From assembly GCA_023230285.1 (NCBI GenBank), contig JALNXP010000101.1, forward strand, positions 1-8,473: a stretch of DNA of 8,473 nucleotides. Reading direction: 5' to 3'. The position numbers were made by a program, and so were the translations under genes. The DNA comes from Bacteroidales bacterium (GTDB lineage: Bacteria > Bacteroidota > Bacteroidia > Bacteroidales > BM520). The notes under the pieces are model-generated. The model saw only the letters and a program-made list of their open reading frames with translations, was not told where the DNA came from and ran no database searches. The first letter of the stretch is position 1. Each line of letters opens with the position of its first letter. Positions 1-5,871 of this stretch are shown here, piece after piece.

Positions 1-118
1 AGAGAAGGGTTATGCGAAGCCTTTTGCCATGGACAGCCGCAAGTTGTTCAAGATAGGCGTAAATTTCGATACGAAGAAACGCTGTATCGGCGAGTGGAAA
101 ATGGTTGAAAAGTCATAG
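1..118 (+). CDS. C-terminal tail of AAA-ATPase-like / DUF1703 (PD-(D/E)XK) protein, partial
   Basis: Only the last 38 residues and the TAG stop (116-118) are present; the gene enters from the left edge and the first complete codon starts at base 2. The tail includes the stretches KGYAKPFAMDSRKLFKIGVNF and, soon after, RCIGEWKMVE. This matches my recollection of the conserved end of the family that joins an N-terminal AAA-ATPase-like domain to a C-terminal DUF1703 PD-(D/E)XK nuclease-like domain, whose members often end in a KIGVNF...R.I.EW pattern and are multi-copy in Bacteroidetes. Their physiological role is poorly defined. It is the only convincing plus-strand gene and converges on the TPR lipoprotein gene, with a palindrome starting 3 bp after its stop. 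The family call rests on this short tail alone; the catalytic and Walker motifs lie outside the window. Confidence 0.7.
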   Translation, partial: EKGYAKPFAMDSRKLFKIGVNFDTKKRCIGEWKMVEKS

Positions 119-120
119 AC

Positions 121-156
121 AGGGGCGTATCGCATACGCCCCTACATACGCCATTA
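121..156. repeat. REP-like palindrome, left copy
   Basis: Bases 121-143 form a perfect inverted repeat: AGGGGCGTAT, a 3-base spacer CGC, then ATACGCCCCT. A further half-unit, ATACGCCATTA, follows at 146-156. The 19-base core GGGCGTATCGCATACGCCC (123-141) is the exact reverse complement of the core at 1202-1220, so the two copies lie inverted on either side of the TPR gene. This copy sits between two convergent genes, and its last bases overlap the TPR stop codon. It could act as a bidirectional terminator or mRNA 3' stabiliser, but neither strand has a run of T directly after the stem. REP is used by analogy; no named family is assigned. Confidence 0.8.
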
Positions 157-1152
157 TTCATTATCCAGCAGCGGATAATCAGGAACATGCGAGCGTAACA
201 AGTTATAGCATACGTTTGCACTGTCGGTATTGCCGGATAGTTCGGCACAATATCCGAGATTGTATAGAGCATCATTAAAACCTTCATCAAGTTGATAAGC
301 CTTATTGAACCATACGGCAGCTGAGTCGAATTGTAATTTTTCCGTCAAATAAATATATCCGATATTAAAAGCCGCTATTTTATTATTTTTATCTGAATTA
401 AAAGACGAAACGAAAAGAGGAAAAGCTTTTTCATAATCTTCTTTTAGCTGAAAATAAACGCCGTATAAAAACAATGCTTTGGAGTTATTTTTATCTATAG
501 TCAACACATTATCGAGGTATTGTGGAACCAAATCGGAGTTTAAATCCATATATACGACAGCTAATTGGAGATAAGCCGGAATAAAATTATTATCTACCTG
601 AGTAGCGGATTGGAAATCAGCGATGGCGGCAGTAGTATCGTTTTGCAGCATAGCCATTTGTCCGAGTACAAAATAAGACTGTGGATTATTCGGATTTAGT
701 TTAATAGATTTTCTAAGGTAGCCGTCCGCCAAAACAAACTCTCCGACTAAGAAATAGTGTTTACCCTTAGCATAACACACTGTATAATCTTGATTATCAA
801 TATTTTCTGCTTTATTCAAGGCAAATTGGGCTTCATTAGTTTTTCCGAGTACAAAATATATATCTGAGAGCAGCAGCAAGTCGGGTATATTATCGCCATT
901 AATTTGCAGAGCATTTGATATATCATAGAAAGCGTCAATAAATTTTGCATTATCATAATATTTAGCTGCGCGCAAAGAATACCATTTACCATTTAGAGAA
1001 TCTCTTTGTATCAGGCTGTCAAGTTGTTGCACTGAAAGACTTTGTTGCTGATTATCAGCAGTTTCAGTATGAGCAGAGTTATTTTGTATATTATTGCAGG
1101 CTGATAACAGGACGGCAATGACGAGTGGAATAAAAAATAGGCGACAGGGCAT
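154..1152 (-). CDS. TPR-repeat lipoprotein
   Basis: This 332-aa protein begins with a lipoprotein signal peptide: a hydrophobic stretch (about 5-16) and lipobox LSAC, with Cys19 as the predicted lipidated residue. A low-complexity Asn/Gln/Ser linker (20-45) follows. From about residue 57 to 325 there are roughly eight tetratricopeptide repeats of 33-34 residues (near 57, 89, 123, 157, 190, 224, 258 and 292), with typical Y..LG, A, and ALxLxPxN-like positions. It is therefore probably an envelope-anchored protein-interaction scaffold; the partner is unknown. It lies 72 bp after recA on the same strand, and the gap holds a REP-like palindrome and three ATGTTT repeats (1158-1176), leaving little room for a separate promoter. 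No Shine-Dalgarno is visible. The start is the ATG at 1150-1152, which gives a proper signal peptide. Specific function not recognised. Confidence 0.85.
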   Translation of the reverse strand: MPCRLFFIPLVIAVLLSACNNIQNNSAHTETADNQQQSLSVQQLDSLIQRDSLNGKWYSLRAAKYYDNAKFIDAFYDISNALQINGDNIPDLLLLSDIYFVLGKTNEAQFALNKAENIDNQDYTVCYAKGKHYFLVGEFVLADGYLRKSIKLNPNNPQSYFVLGQMAMLQNDTTAAIADFQSATQVDNNFIPAYLQLAVVYMDLNSDLVPQYLDNVLTIDKNNSKALFLYGVYFQLKEDYEKAFPLFVSSFNSDKNNKIAAFNIGYIYLTEKLQFDSAAVWFNKAYQLDEGFNDALYNLGYCAELSGNTDSANVCYNLLRSHVPDYPLLDNE

Positions 1153-1183
1153 GAGTAATGTTTAATGTTTATGTTTATTTTAG

Positions 1184-1223
1184 TAATGGCGTATGCGATA
1201 AGGGCGTATGCGATACGCCCTTA
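1184..1223. repeat. REP-like palindrome, right copy
   Basis: Bases 1199-1223 are a perfect inverted repeat: TAAGGGCGTAT, spacer GCG, then ATACGCCCTTA. Just before it, 1184-1194 reads TAATGGCGTAT, the reverse complement of the half-unit at 146-156. Read on the minus strand, the element has the same layout as the left copy: a palindrome followed by a lone ATACGCCATTA half-unit. It begins 1 bp after the recA stop codon (TTA at 1225-1227) and lies upstream of the TPR gene. It may stabilise or end the recA message. The absence of a T-run makes a classical intrinsic terminator unlikely. Confidence 0.8.
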
Positions 1224-1224
1224 C

Positions 1225-2226
1225 TTACTCGGGTACAATTTCTTTCAATTTAGCTTCGAGTTCGGCGACTAAGTCGGGGTTATCGGCAAGTATTTGGATA
1301 ACGGCATCTCTGCCCTGTCCTAATTTAGTATCGCCGAAGCTGAACCACGAGCCGCTTTTTTTGATGAAGTTATTAAGTACGGCGATATCAAGGAGTTCGC
1401 CCATACGGGAGATACCTTTACCGAAAAGCACGTCAAACTCTGCGACTTTGAAAGGTGGAGCCACTTTATTTTTAACCACTTTAACTTTCACGCGATTACC
1501 AATTACGTTATCGCCGTCTTTAATTTGGGATACTTTTCTGATGTCAAGTCGTACAGATGCGTAGAATTTCAGGGCGTTACCGCCGGTAGTAGTTTCGGGG
1601 TTACCGAACATGATGCCTATTTTTTCTCTAAGTTGGTTAATAAACACGCAGCAGCAGCCTGTTTTAGAGATAGTTGCTGTCAATTTACGTAAAGCTTGAG
1701 ACATCAGGCGGGCGTGTAGTCCGAGTTTATTTTCGCCCATTTCGCCTTCTATTTCGCTTTTAGGTGTCAGTGCAGCAACCGAGTCGATAACTATAATATC
1801 TATTGAACCTGAGCGAATTAAGGCATCAGCTATTTCGAGGGCTTGTTCGCCGCAATCCGGTTGGGAGACTAAAAGATTTTCGATGTCGACACCAAGTTTT
1901 TGGGCATAAAATCTATCAAAAGCGTGTTCGGCATCAATAAAAGCGGCGATGCCGCCTGCCATCTGAGCTTGAGCTATTGCGTGTAAAGCTAAAGTTGTTT
2001 TACCTGAAGATTCCGGTCCATAGATTTCGATAACACGCCCTTTAGGATAGCCATTAACGCCGAGTGCCATATCCAAACCTATTGACCCTGATGGGATTAC
2101 CGGTATTTTTTCGACTACGGCATCGCCTAATTTCATCACGGAACCTTTTCCGTAAGTTTTCTCGATTCTATCGAGAGTAAGCTGTAAAGCTTTTAATTTG
2201 TCTGAATTATTTTCTGTATCTTTCAT
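1225..2226 (-). CDS. recA: RecA recombinase
   Basis: ATP-dependent DNA strand-exchange protein that forms filaments on single-stranded DNA; it acts in homologous recombination and repair and, in many bacteria, as co-protease in the SOS response. The 333-aa product carries every hallmark: Walker A GPESSGKT (70-77, Lys76), catalytic Glu100 in [11 protein letters not shown], Walker B IIVIDSV (Asp148), loop L1 around EIEGEMG (158-164), and loop L2 with [21 protein letters not shown] (within 196-216), which includes the allosteric Gln198. HAFDRFYA, where E. coli has HALDPIYA, fits my recollection of Bacteroidetes RecA. The protein stops soon after the core fold ([13 protein letters not shown]), so the long acidic tail of E. 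coli RecA is nearly absent. Three cysteines (191-193) precede L2. It has its own promoter and a structured leader. The ATG start at 2224-2226 gives the expected N-terminal helix. Confidence 0.98.
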   Translation of the reverse strand: MKDTENNSDKLKALQLTLDRIEKTYGKGSVMKLGDAVVEKIPVIPSGSIGLDMALGVNGYPKGRVIEIYGPESSGKTTLALHAIAQAQMAGGIAAFIDAEHAFDRFYAQKLGVDIENLLVSQPDCGEQALEIADALIRSGSIDIIVIDSVAALTPKSEIEGEMGENKLGLHARLMSQALRKLTATISKTGCCCVFINQLREKIGIMFGNPETTTGGNALKFYASVRLDIRKVSQIKDGDNVIGNRVKVKVVKNKVAPPFKVAEFDVLFGKGISRMGELLDIAVLNNFIKKSGSWFSFGDTKLGQGRDAVIQILADNPDLVAELEAKLKEIVPE

Positions 2227-2249
2227 ATAACATATATTTCCTATATATC

Positions 2250-2276
2250 AAAAACAAGACGAAATGTCCTGTTTTT
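2250..2276 (-). promoter_or_regulatory. Stem-loop in the recA leader (possible attenuator)
   Basis: On the minus strand the leader reads A-tract, CAGGAC, ATTTC, GTCTTG, T-tract. CAGGAC pairs with GTCTTG through one G-U wobble, and five flanking A-U pairs extend it to an 11-bp stem with a 5-base loop, ending in five U residues. It lies between the putative promoter and the recA start, about 23 bp before the ATG. The shape is that of a weak intrinsic terminator, so attenuation, protection of the 5' end or use as an operator are all possible. The arrangement is seen directly; the function is inferred. Confidence 0.45.
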
Positions 2277-2294
2277 TTTGAAAAAAATTTTCTA

Positions 2295-2327
2295 CAAATG
2301 TAATAAAAAAATCCGATTAGCGGCAAA
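2295..2327 (-). promoter_or_regulatory. Bacteroidetes-type promoter of recA
   Basis: Read on the minus strand, TACATTTG (plus coordinates 2295-2302) matches the -7 consensus TAnnTTTG used by the primary sigma factor of Bacteroidetes. TTTG (2324-2327) stands 21 bp upstream as the -33 element. The start of transcription would fall shortly below 2295, giving a leader of roughly 60 nt that holds the stem-loop at 2250-2276. No canonical E. coli- or Bacillus-type LexA box was seen nearby. Confidence 0.6.
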
Positions 2328-2412
2328 GTGATAAAAAAAATAATCCGGTATGGTCAATGGGAAGATTAATTAGCATTGCGAAAATACAAAAAAGAATTGA
2401 GAATTTCTTATT

Positions 2413-2472
2413 TTACTTTTTATGATTAAAAAAGTAACAAAAAAGTCTTCTGCATTGTTGCTTTGCAACAAT
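2413..2472 (-). terminator. Tandem AT-rich hairpins downstream of nth, possible terminator region
   Basis: The 387-bp stretch between recA and nth (2227-2613) holds no convincing gene. Besides the recA promoter it has two perfect hairpins. One is ATTGTTGC / GCAACAAT with a 3-base loop (2454-2472); the other is TTACTTTTT / AAAAAGTAA (2413-2421 with 2429-2437). On the minus strand, the direction of nth transcription, the first is followed after nine bases by a run of six T and then by the second. This suits the end of the nth transcript, but the spacer between stem and T-run is longer than in a classical intrinsic terminator. It could instead be a dispersed extragenic repeat. Confidence 0.4.
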
Positions 2473-2613
2473 TTTGGGTTTGTCTTATCAGCTTATAAAT
2501 TTCCTGACATTGTCCCGAATTGGTTGCATGTTTATAATTGGTAAACAATAATTTTGTCATAACCATGCTTTGTTCCGCGGGGGGACAATAGTTCGGCAGC
2601 CGGTAATTTGACA

Positions 2614-3267
2614 CTACACAACGGGGTGATTCACAGCGAAATAATCACAAGCTGAAGATACTGAGCAATTCCGGCAATTAGGGGAAGAAGCCTTACAGCA
2701 GTATCGACCATGTAATAACAGCCAATGATGGGCATTTGGTATAACTTCGTCAGGGAATAGGGCTGTCAGTTGTTCTTCGGTTTGCAGAGGTGTTTTGGCA
2801 TTAGCGATGCCTATACGGTTAGCCACACGAAACACGTGGGTATCAACTGCAAAATAAGGCATGCCGAAAGCGACAGAGCAGATGACATTAGCAGTTTTAC
2901 GACCTATGCCTGGGAGGGTACAAAGTTGATCTCTGTCATTAGGAAGAGTGCCGTTATAATCTTTAACGACTGTTTTAGCGAGGTTGATTAGATTTTTAGA
3001 CTTGTTATTCGGATAAGTACATGATTTAATAAGCTGAAACACATCATTTTGAGATGCTGATGCGAGGGCAAAAAAATCGGTATATTTATCGAACAGTGGT
3101 GGTGTAATAATATTGACCCGCTTATCGGTACACTGAGCGGAGAGTACGACAGCAACAGTAAGTTGATATATATCAAGATAACTTAGTTCACTTTTCGGGT
3201 TTGGCATTGTACAAGAAAAGTAATCTATTAAAAGAGCAACTTTTTGCTGAACGGTTTGTTTATGCAT
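2614..3267 (-). CDS. nth: Endonuclease III (DNA glycosylase/AP lyase)
   Basis: Base-excision repair enzyme that removes oxidised pyrimidines and cleaves the resulting abasic site by beta-elimination. The 217-aa product matches the usual family length. Visible hallmarks are LSAQCTDKRVN (42-52), the helix-hairpin-helix LPGIGRKTANVI (118-129) with catalytic Lys124, VDTHVFRVANR (141-151) with catalytic Asp142, and a C-terminal C-X6-C-X2-C-X5-C [4Fe-4S] cluster loop (Cys191, 198, 201 and 207). All catalytic residues are intact. The ATG start at 3265-3267 gives a normal N-terminus. It is transcribed toward recA, 387 bp away; both are repair genes, but recA has its own promoter. No clear promoter lies directly upstream of nth, so it may be read together with the doubtful small ORF at 3298-3492. 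Confidence 0.97.
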   Translation of the reverse strand: MHKQTVQQKVALLIDYFSCTMPNPKSELSYLDIYQLTVAVVLSAQCTDKRVNIITPPLFDKYTDFFALASASQNDVFQLIKSCTYPNNKSKNLINLAKTVVKDYNGTLPNDRDQLCTLPGIGRKTANVICSVAFGMPYFAVDTHVFRVANRIGIANAKTPLQTEEQLTALFPDEVIPNAHHWLLLHGRYCCKASSPNCRNCSVSSACDYFAVNHPVV

Positions 3268-3297
3268 AGCTTTATAAAGTAGAATTTCTCAATTGCA

Positions 3298-3492
3298 TTA
3301 ATTGAGCAGATAGAAACAAGATTCTGAGATGTTTCTAATCAGCAATTGACAGCGGGCGAAAACAAAGACATTAGTCACGGCATCTTTGCTAACGTGAGTT
3401 GTATTTTTAACGCTTTGACGTAATTGGCTTTCATGGCATTTACAATCATCTGTAATAAATAAATGTTTTTTCAGGCGTAAATTTTTCTTCAT
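3298..3492 (-). CDS. Small hypothetical ORF (64 aa), doubtful
   Basis: An ATG-started frame on the same strand as its neighbours, ending 30 bp before nth. The product is basic at the N-terminus (MKKNLRLKKH), has a DDCKCHE cluster near residues 16-21 and two further cysteines, and shows no signal peptide, membrane segment or family I recognise. A perfect 7-bp hairpin (CTCAATT / AATTGAG, 3288-3306) overlaps its stop codon. Upstream there is only an imperfect -7 box (TACGTTTC on the minus strand, 3522-3529). In its favour: it lies in a gap otherwise empty of genes, shares strand and direction with nth, and follows a plausible terminator. It may equally be chance. Confidence 0.3.
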   Translation of the reverse strand: MKKNLRLKKHLFITDDCKCHESQLRQSVKNTTHVSKDAVTNVFVFARCQLLIRNISESCFYLLN

Positions 3493-3599
3493 ACAATAAA
3501 ATTAATTAGAACTTTTAGAAAGAAACGTAATAATACTAATTAAAATTGCATATCAGAAGAAAAAAAACGAACGAACCAACGGTATATTAAAACAGACAC

Positions 3600-3622
3600 A
3601 AAAACCTTATATAGATTAAGGT
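3600..3622 (-). terminator. Intrinsic terminator downstream of the sigma-factor gene
   Basis: On the minus strand ACCTTA, a 7-base loop, then TAAGGT form a 6-bp stem that runs directly into a stretch of five T (3604-3600). It is about 135 bp below the sigma gene stop and directly after the compound hairpin at 3623-3677. Transcription of the sigma unit probably ends here, separating it from nth. The stem is short and AT-rich, so efficiency is uncertain. Confidence 0.5.
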
Positions 3623-3677
3623 ATGAGAATAACTCACATGCAGGAGAATGTTCCCGACACTCCGCATTAAATCTCAT
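3623..3677 (-). other. Compound hairpin in the 3' region of the sigma-factor gene
   Basis: Nested complementary segments make a two-level fold. The outer stem is ATGAGA (3623-3628) with TCTCAT (3672-3677). The inner stem is ATGC-A-GGAG (3638-3646, one bulged A) with CTCC-GCAT (3660-3667), continued by TGT/ACA around a 5-base loop. On the minus strand this structure is followed at once by the terminator at 3600-3622. Structured RNA plus terminator is what the 3' end of a small RNA looks like. No -7 box was found directly upstream, so a 3'UTR of the sigma message, or an RNA processed from it, is likelier than an independent gene. The rest of the 265-bp gap holds three ACGACA repeats (from 3709, 3734 and 3744). 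Confidence 0.35.
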
Positions 3678-3757
3678 TCATATAGACATGCCGTCCAAAT
3701 TGCAACAAACGACATGATGTAAAATAAAACGTTACGACATCGAACGACACCAAGCAA

Positions 3758-4348
3758 TTAATTATTCCACACAGATATTTTACGCTCGTCTATAATTTTT
3801 CGCATATTGATGATTGCATATCTCATTCGACCGAGTGCTGTATTAATACTCACATCTGTCAATGCTGCAATATCTTTAAAGCTCATATTACAATAATGTC
3901 TTAATTTAACGACTTCCGACTGTTCTACAGGTAACATTTCCACGAGTTTCATCATTTGGTCTTCGGATTGCAACCGTATCATACTACTTTCGGTAGAATC
4001 TACAAAGCATTCGGAACTATCTGCCAATTTTTCGACAGGGACTTCTACGTCAACGCCGGACCTTTTATCCTTCCTATAGTAATCTATAATAAGATTATGA
4101 GCAATTCTGTTTATCCATCTGATAAACTTACCTTCTTCTTTATACACTCCAACTTTTAGAGTTTGGACAACCTTAATAAAGGTTTCCTGAAAAATGTCAT
4201 CAGCCAAGAAGTCATCTTTCACCACCATCAAAATATAGGAATAGACCTTACTTTTATAACGGTTAATTAAGACTTCGACACTATGCACATCGCCTGCGGC
4301 ATAACGTGCAATTAACTCATCATCAGAAAATTTTTTATAAACATCCAT
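3758..4348 (-). CDS. ECF-type RNA polymerase sigma factor (sigma-70 family)
   Basis: Directs RNA polymerase to a specific promoter set. The 196-aa product has sigma region 2 (about 26-94), including DIFQETFIKV (51-60) and RIAHNLIIDYYR (81-92), a short variable linker (95-130), and sigma region 4 (about 132-184) with helix-turn-helix MSFKDIAALTDVSINTALGRMR (155-176). The opening MDVYKKFSDDELIARY strongly resembles, from memory, an ECF subgroup common in Bacteroidetes, usually of this length. I chose the ATG at 4346-4348: the longer frame begins at a TTG (4369) and adds seven residues the subgroup lacks. No anti-sigma (FecR-like) gene or SusCD pair is adjacent, so this is not the usual polysaccharide-utilisation arrangement. 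It has its own upstream -7 box and a downstream terminator, so it is probably monocistronic. Target genes cannot be inferred. Confidence 0.93.
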   Translation of the reverse strand: MDVYKKFSDDELIARYAAGDVHSVEVLINRYKSKVYSYILMVVKDDFLADDIFQETFIKVVQTLKVGVYKEEGKFIRWINRIAHNLIIDYYRKDKRSGVDVEVPVEKLADSSECFVDSTESSMIRLQSEDQMMKLVEMLPVEQSEVVKLRHYCNMSFKDIAALTDVSINTALGRMRYAIINMRKIIDERKISVWNN

Positions 4349-4359
4349 CGATTTTACAA

Positions 4360-4437
4360 TTAAAAACAATTGTAATCTTTTTTTCTATAATCCTCCTTTT
4401 TAGGTTCAACAATCATTTTACAAAAACAATAACGCAT
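4360..4437 (-). other. Possible upstream ORF in the sigma-factor leader
   Basis: In the leader of the sigma gene an ATG (4435-4437) opens a 25-codon frame, MRYCFCKMIVEPKKEDYRKK then DYNCF, with a second in-frame ATG at 4414-4416. It stops 11 bp before the sigma ATG. A strong Shine-Dalgarno-like AAAAAGGAGG (4392-4401) lies inside this frame, too far (over 40 bp) from the sigma ATG to serve it normally and over 20 bp from the alternative TTG. The frame may be chance, a regulatory uORF or a tiny protein. A small inverted repeat, ACAATT / AATTGT (4355-4373), overlaps its end. Confidence 0.2.
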
Positions 4438-4456
4438 TTTATTAGTCTTCACGCAG

Positions 4457-4464
4457 CAAAAGTA
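4457..4464 (-). promoter_or_regulatory. Putative -7 box of the sigma-factor gene
   Basis: On the minus strand TACTTTTG matches the Bacteroidetes -7 consensus TAnnTTTG. No TTTG stands at the matching -33 distance. A start of transcription just below 4457 would give a leader of roughly 100 nt before the ATG at 4348. The 311-bp gap from 4349 to 4659 otherwise holds the possible uORF, the hairpin at 4616-4634 and AT-rich DNA with no gene I can support. Confidence 0.45.
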
Positions 4465-4615
4465 ATAAAAATTTTTGTATTCTCTTTATCTTATGCGATT
4501 TTTTTTGTTTATTCTTTTTAACAATTTTTTTAACAACGCTAACACTGGTATTCATTTGATTATCAACGATATAAACGTTGTTTTTGCTCATTTTAGCACA
4601 ATATTAAAATCACTG

Positions 4616-4634
4616 ATTACAAATTTTTTGTAAT
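4616..4634. other. AT-rich hairpin downstream of the permease gene
   Basis: ATTACAAA, a 3-base loop, then TTTGTAAT form a perfect 8-bp inverted repeat about 26 bp after the stop of the permease gene. It could end the right-hand transcription unit. On the minus strand it is not followed by a clean T-run, so an operator for the sigma gene below it or a chance AT-rich palindrome are alternatives. Confidence 0.3.
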
Positions 4635-4659
4635 AATCGATTTAAAAACGGCAAAAACG

Positions 4660-5871
4660 TCACTCAAAATTAATAGATTTAACAGGATTAACATTTGAAA
4701 TAAATTTTACCGGCAGCATCATCATAGTGATACAAGTTAGCAAAGTAAGCAAATTTACGAGGCAAAAGTCTAAAAAGTTTATCTGCACAGGCACTGTACT
4801 GACGTAATAAGTTTCTTGCGGCAAAGAGATAATGCCCCATTTAATTTGGATAAAAGACAATGTCAGTGCGATAGCATCTCCGATAATGACACCTATAATT
4901 GTAAGGTATGCCGATTTATACAGAAATATTTTTTGTAATCCTGTATTTCGCATGCCAACAGCTTTCAGGATACCTATCATAGAAGTTTTTTCAATAATAA
5001 TAATCAGCATAACAGATATCATAGTTATGATGCATACGACAATCATAACGGTCAGCAAAACAGCCACGTTAACATCTTGGAGGTCTAACCAGTCAAATAC
5101 TTGCGGATTAACATCATACATAGTTTGCACGTTGCAATAATATGGCAGCATAGTAGTTATAGTTTTTGAGACATTTTCAATTTTAGGCAGGGAAGACACG
5201 AAAACCTCGTAGCCGCCGACTGTATTATCCTGCCATTTATTCAATTTTCTGACATGATTAATATCAACGAGGACGAACATTTTATCATAATCTGAGAATC
5301 CGGATTCGTATATTGCTGAGACGACAAATTTTCGTGCAAGAGGTTGTTGATTTTGGAGAAAATAAGCTTCTATTTTATCATAGAGGTGAATATTCAGTTT
5401 ATCGGCGATTATTTTTGACACAACGACAGAATCGTTTAAAGAGGAATTGAAGGAAGGGAAGTTACCTTCTATAATTTTACCGGAGAAGCAGGAGCGGCAG
5501 AAGTCGGAGCCTACACCTTTAAACATTACGCCCTCTATAATATCATTTGTTTTAATAACGCCGGTGATATTTGCGAAAGACTGTAAAAACGATACGCCCG
5601 GGACATTACGAATTGCGTTCAAAGTATCCGGTGACAAAAAGATATTTTCGGTAGTCCACGCATCGGTATAGCCGGATATTTGTACATTACCGACAAAACC
5701 TGACACTTTATATTCTATTTGGTGTTTAAATCCTCTGATAATAAACAGTGAAAGCAGCATTACCACCACACCCACAGCCACAGTACCTACGGCAATTTTC
5801 AAAACATTAGCCGAATAATTTTTTTTATTACCGGTAATAATTCGTTTTGAGATAAATAAATAAGGGTTCAT
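4660..5871 (-). CDS. FtsX-like ABC transporter permease (LolC/LolE family)
   Basis: Inner-membrane permease of the type IV (MacB/LolCE) ABC family; its proven relatives release lipoproteins for outer-membrane sorting. The 403-aa product has the standard plan: a first membrane helix (about 23-45) after a short cytoplasmic start, a large periplasmic domain (about 46-265, with a C-x2-C pair near 125-128), then three helices (about 268-293, 318-342 and 368-390). The conserved cytoplasmic motif EKTSMIGILKAVGM follows the second helix. I chose the ATG at 5869-5871 because MNPYLFISKRIITGNKKN is the typical opening of Bacteroidetes members; a longer frame from 5925 adds 18 unlikely residues. It follows the DUF1343 gene by 72 bp and is probably in its operon. 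No ATP-binding subunit (LolD-like) is in the window, so it must pair with one encoded elsewhere. Lipoprotein transport is inferred from family only. Confidence 0.9.
   Translation of the reverse strand: MNPYLFISKRIITGNKKNYSANVLKIAVGTVAVGVVVMLLSLFIIRGFKHQIEYKVSGFVGNVQISGYTDAWTTENIFLSPDTLNAIRNVPGVSFLQSFANITGVIKTNDIIEGVMFKGVGSDFCRSCFSGKIIEGNFPSFNSSLNDSVVVSKIIADKLNIHLYDKIEAYFLQNQQPLARKFVVSAIYESGFSDYDKMFVLVDINHVRKLNKWQDNTVGGYEVFVSSLPKIENVSKTITTMLPYYCNVQTMYDVNPQVFDWLDLQDVNVAVLLTVMIVVCIITMISVMLIIIIEKTSMIGILKAVGMRNTGLQKIFLYKSAYLTIIGVIIGDAIALTLSFIQIKWGIISLPQETYYVSTVPVQINFLDFCLVNLLTLLTCITMMMLPVKFISNVNPVKSINFE

Noticed and set aside
1158..1176. Three ATGTTT units upstream of the TPR gene as a tandem repeat or operator
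   Set aside because: Only three very short AT-rich units, one separated from the next by a single base; typical of an A/T-rich Bacteroidetes translation start region.
1208..1564. Plus-strand frame of 118 codons opposite the 3' part of recA
   Set aside because: It is antisense to a fully conserved gene, and its start lies inside the palindrome; a coding shadow.
2255..2271. The dyad upstream of recA as a LexA/SOS box
   Set aside because: CAGGAC-N5-GTCTTG does not match the known E. coli or Bacillus SOS boxes, and its flanking A and T tracts suit an RNA hairpin better.
2426..2614. 62-codon GTG-started frame overlapping the nth stop codon on the minus strand
   Set aside because: It needs a GTG overlapping the nth stop, has no recognisable domain, and ends by reading through the two AT-rich hairpins (KTFLLLF). 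It looks like extragenic sequence that happens to be open.
4349..4369. Seven-residue N-terminal extension of the sigma factor from a TTG
   Set aside because: The ATG at 4348 gives the conserved MDVYKKFSDDEL opening; the extension overlaps an inverted repeat and begins with a rare start codon.
4306..4521. Plus-strand frame of 71 codons over the sigma-factor leader
   Set aside because: A Phe/Ile/Ser-rich product from AT-rich promoter DNA, with no start context or family resemblance.
4564..4585. CAACG / CGTTG followed by five T on the plus strand as a terminator
   Set aside because: The stem is only five base pairs, and no plus-strand gene lies upstream for it to terminate.
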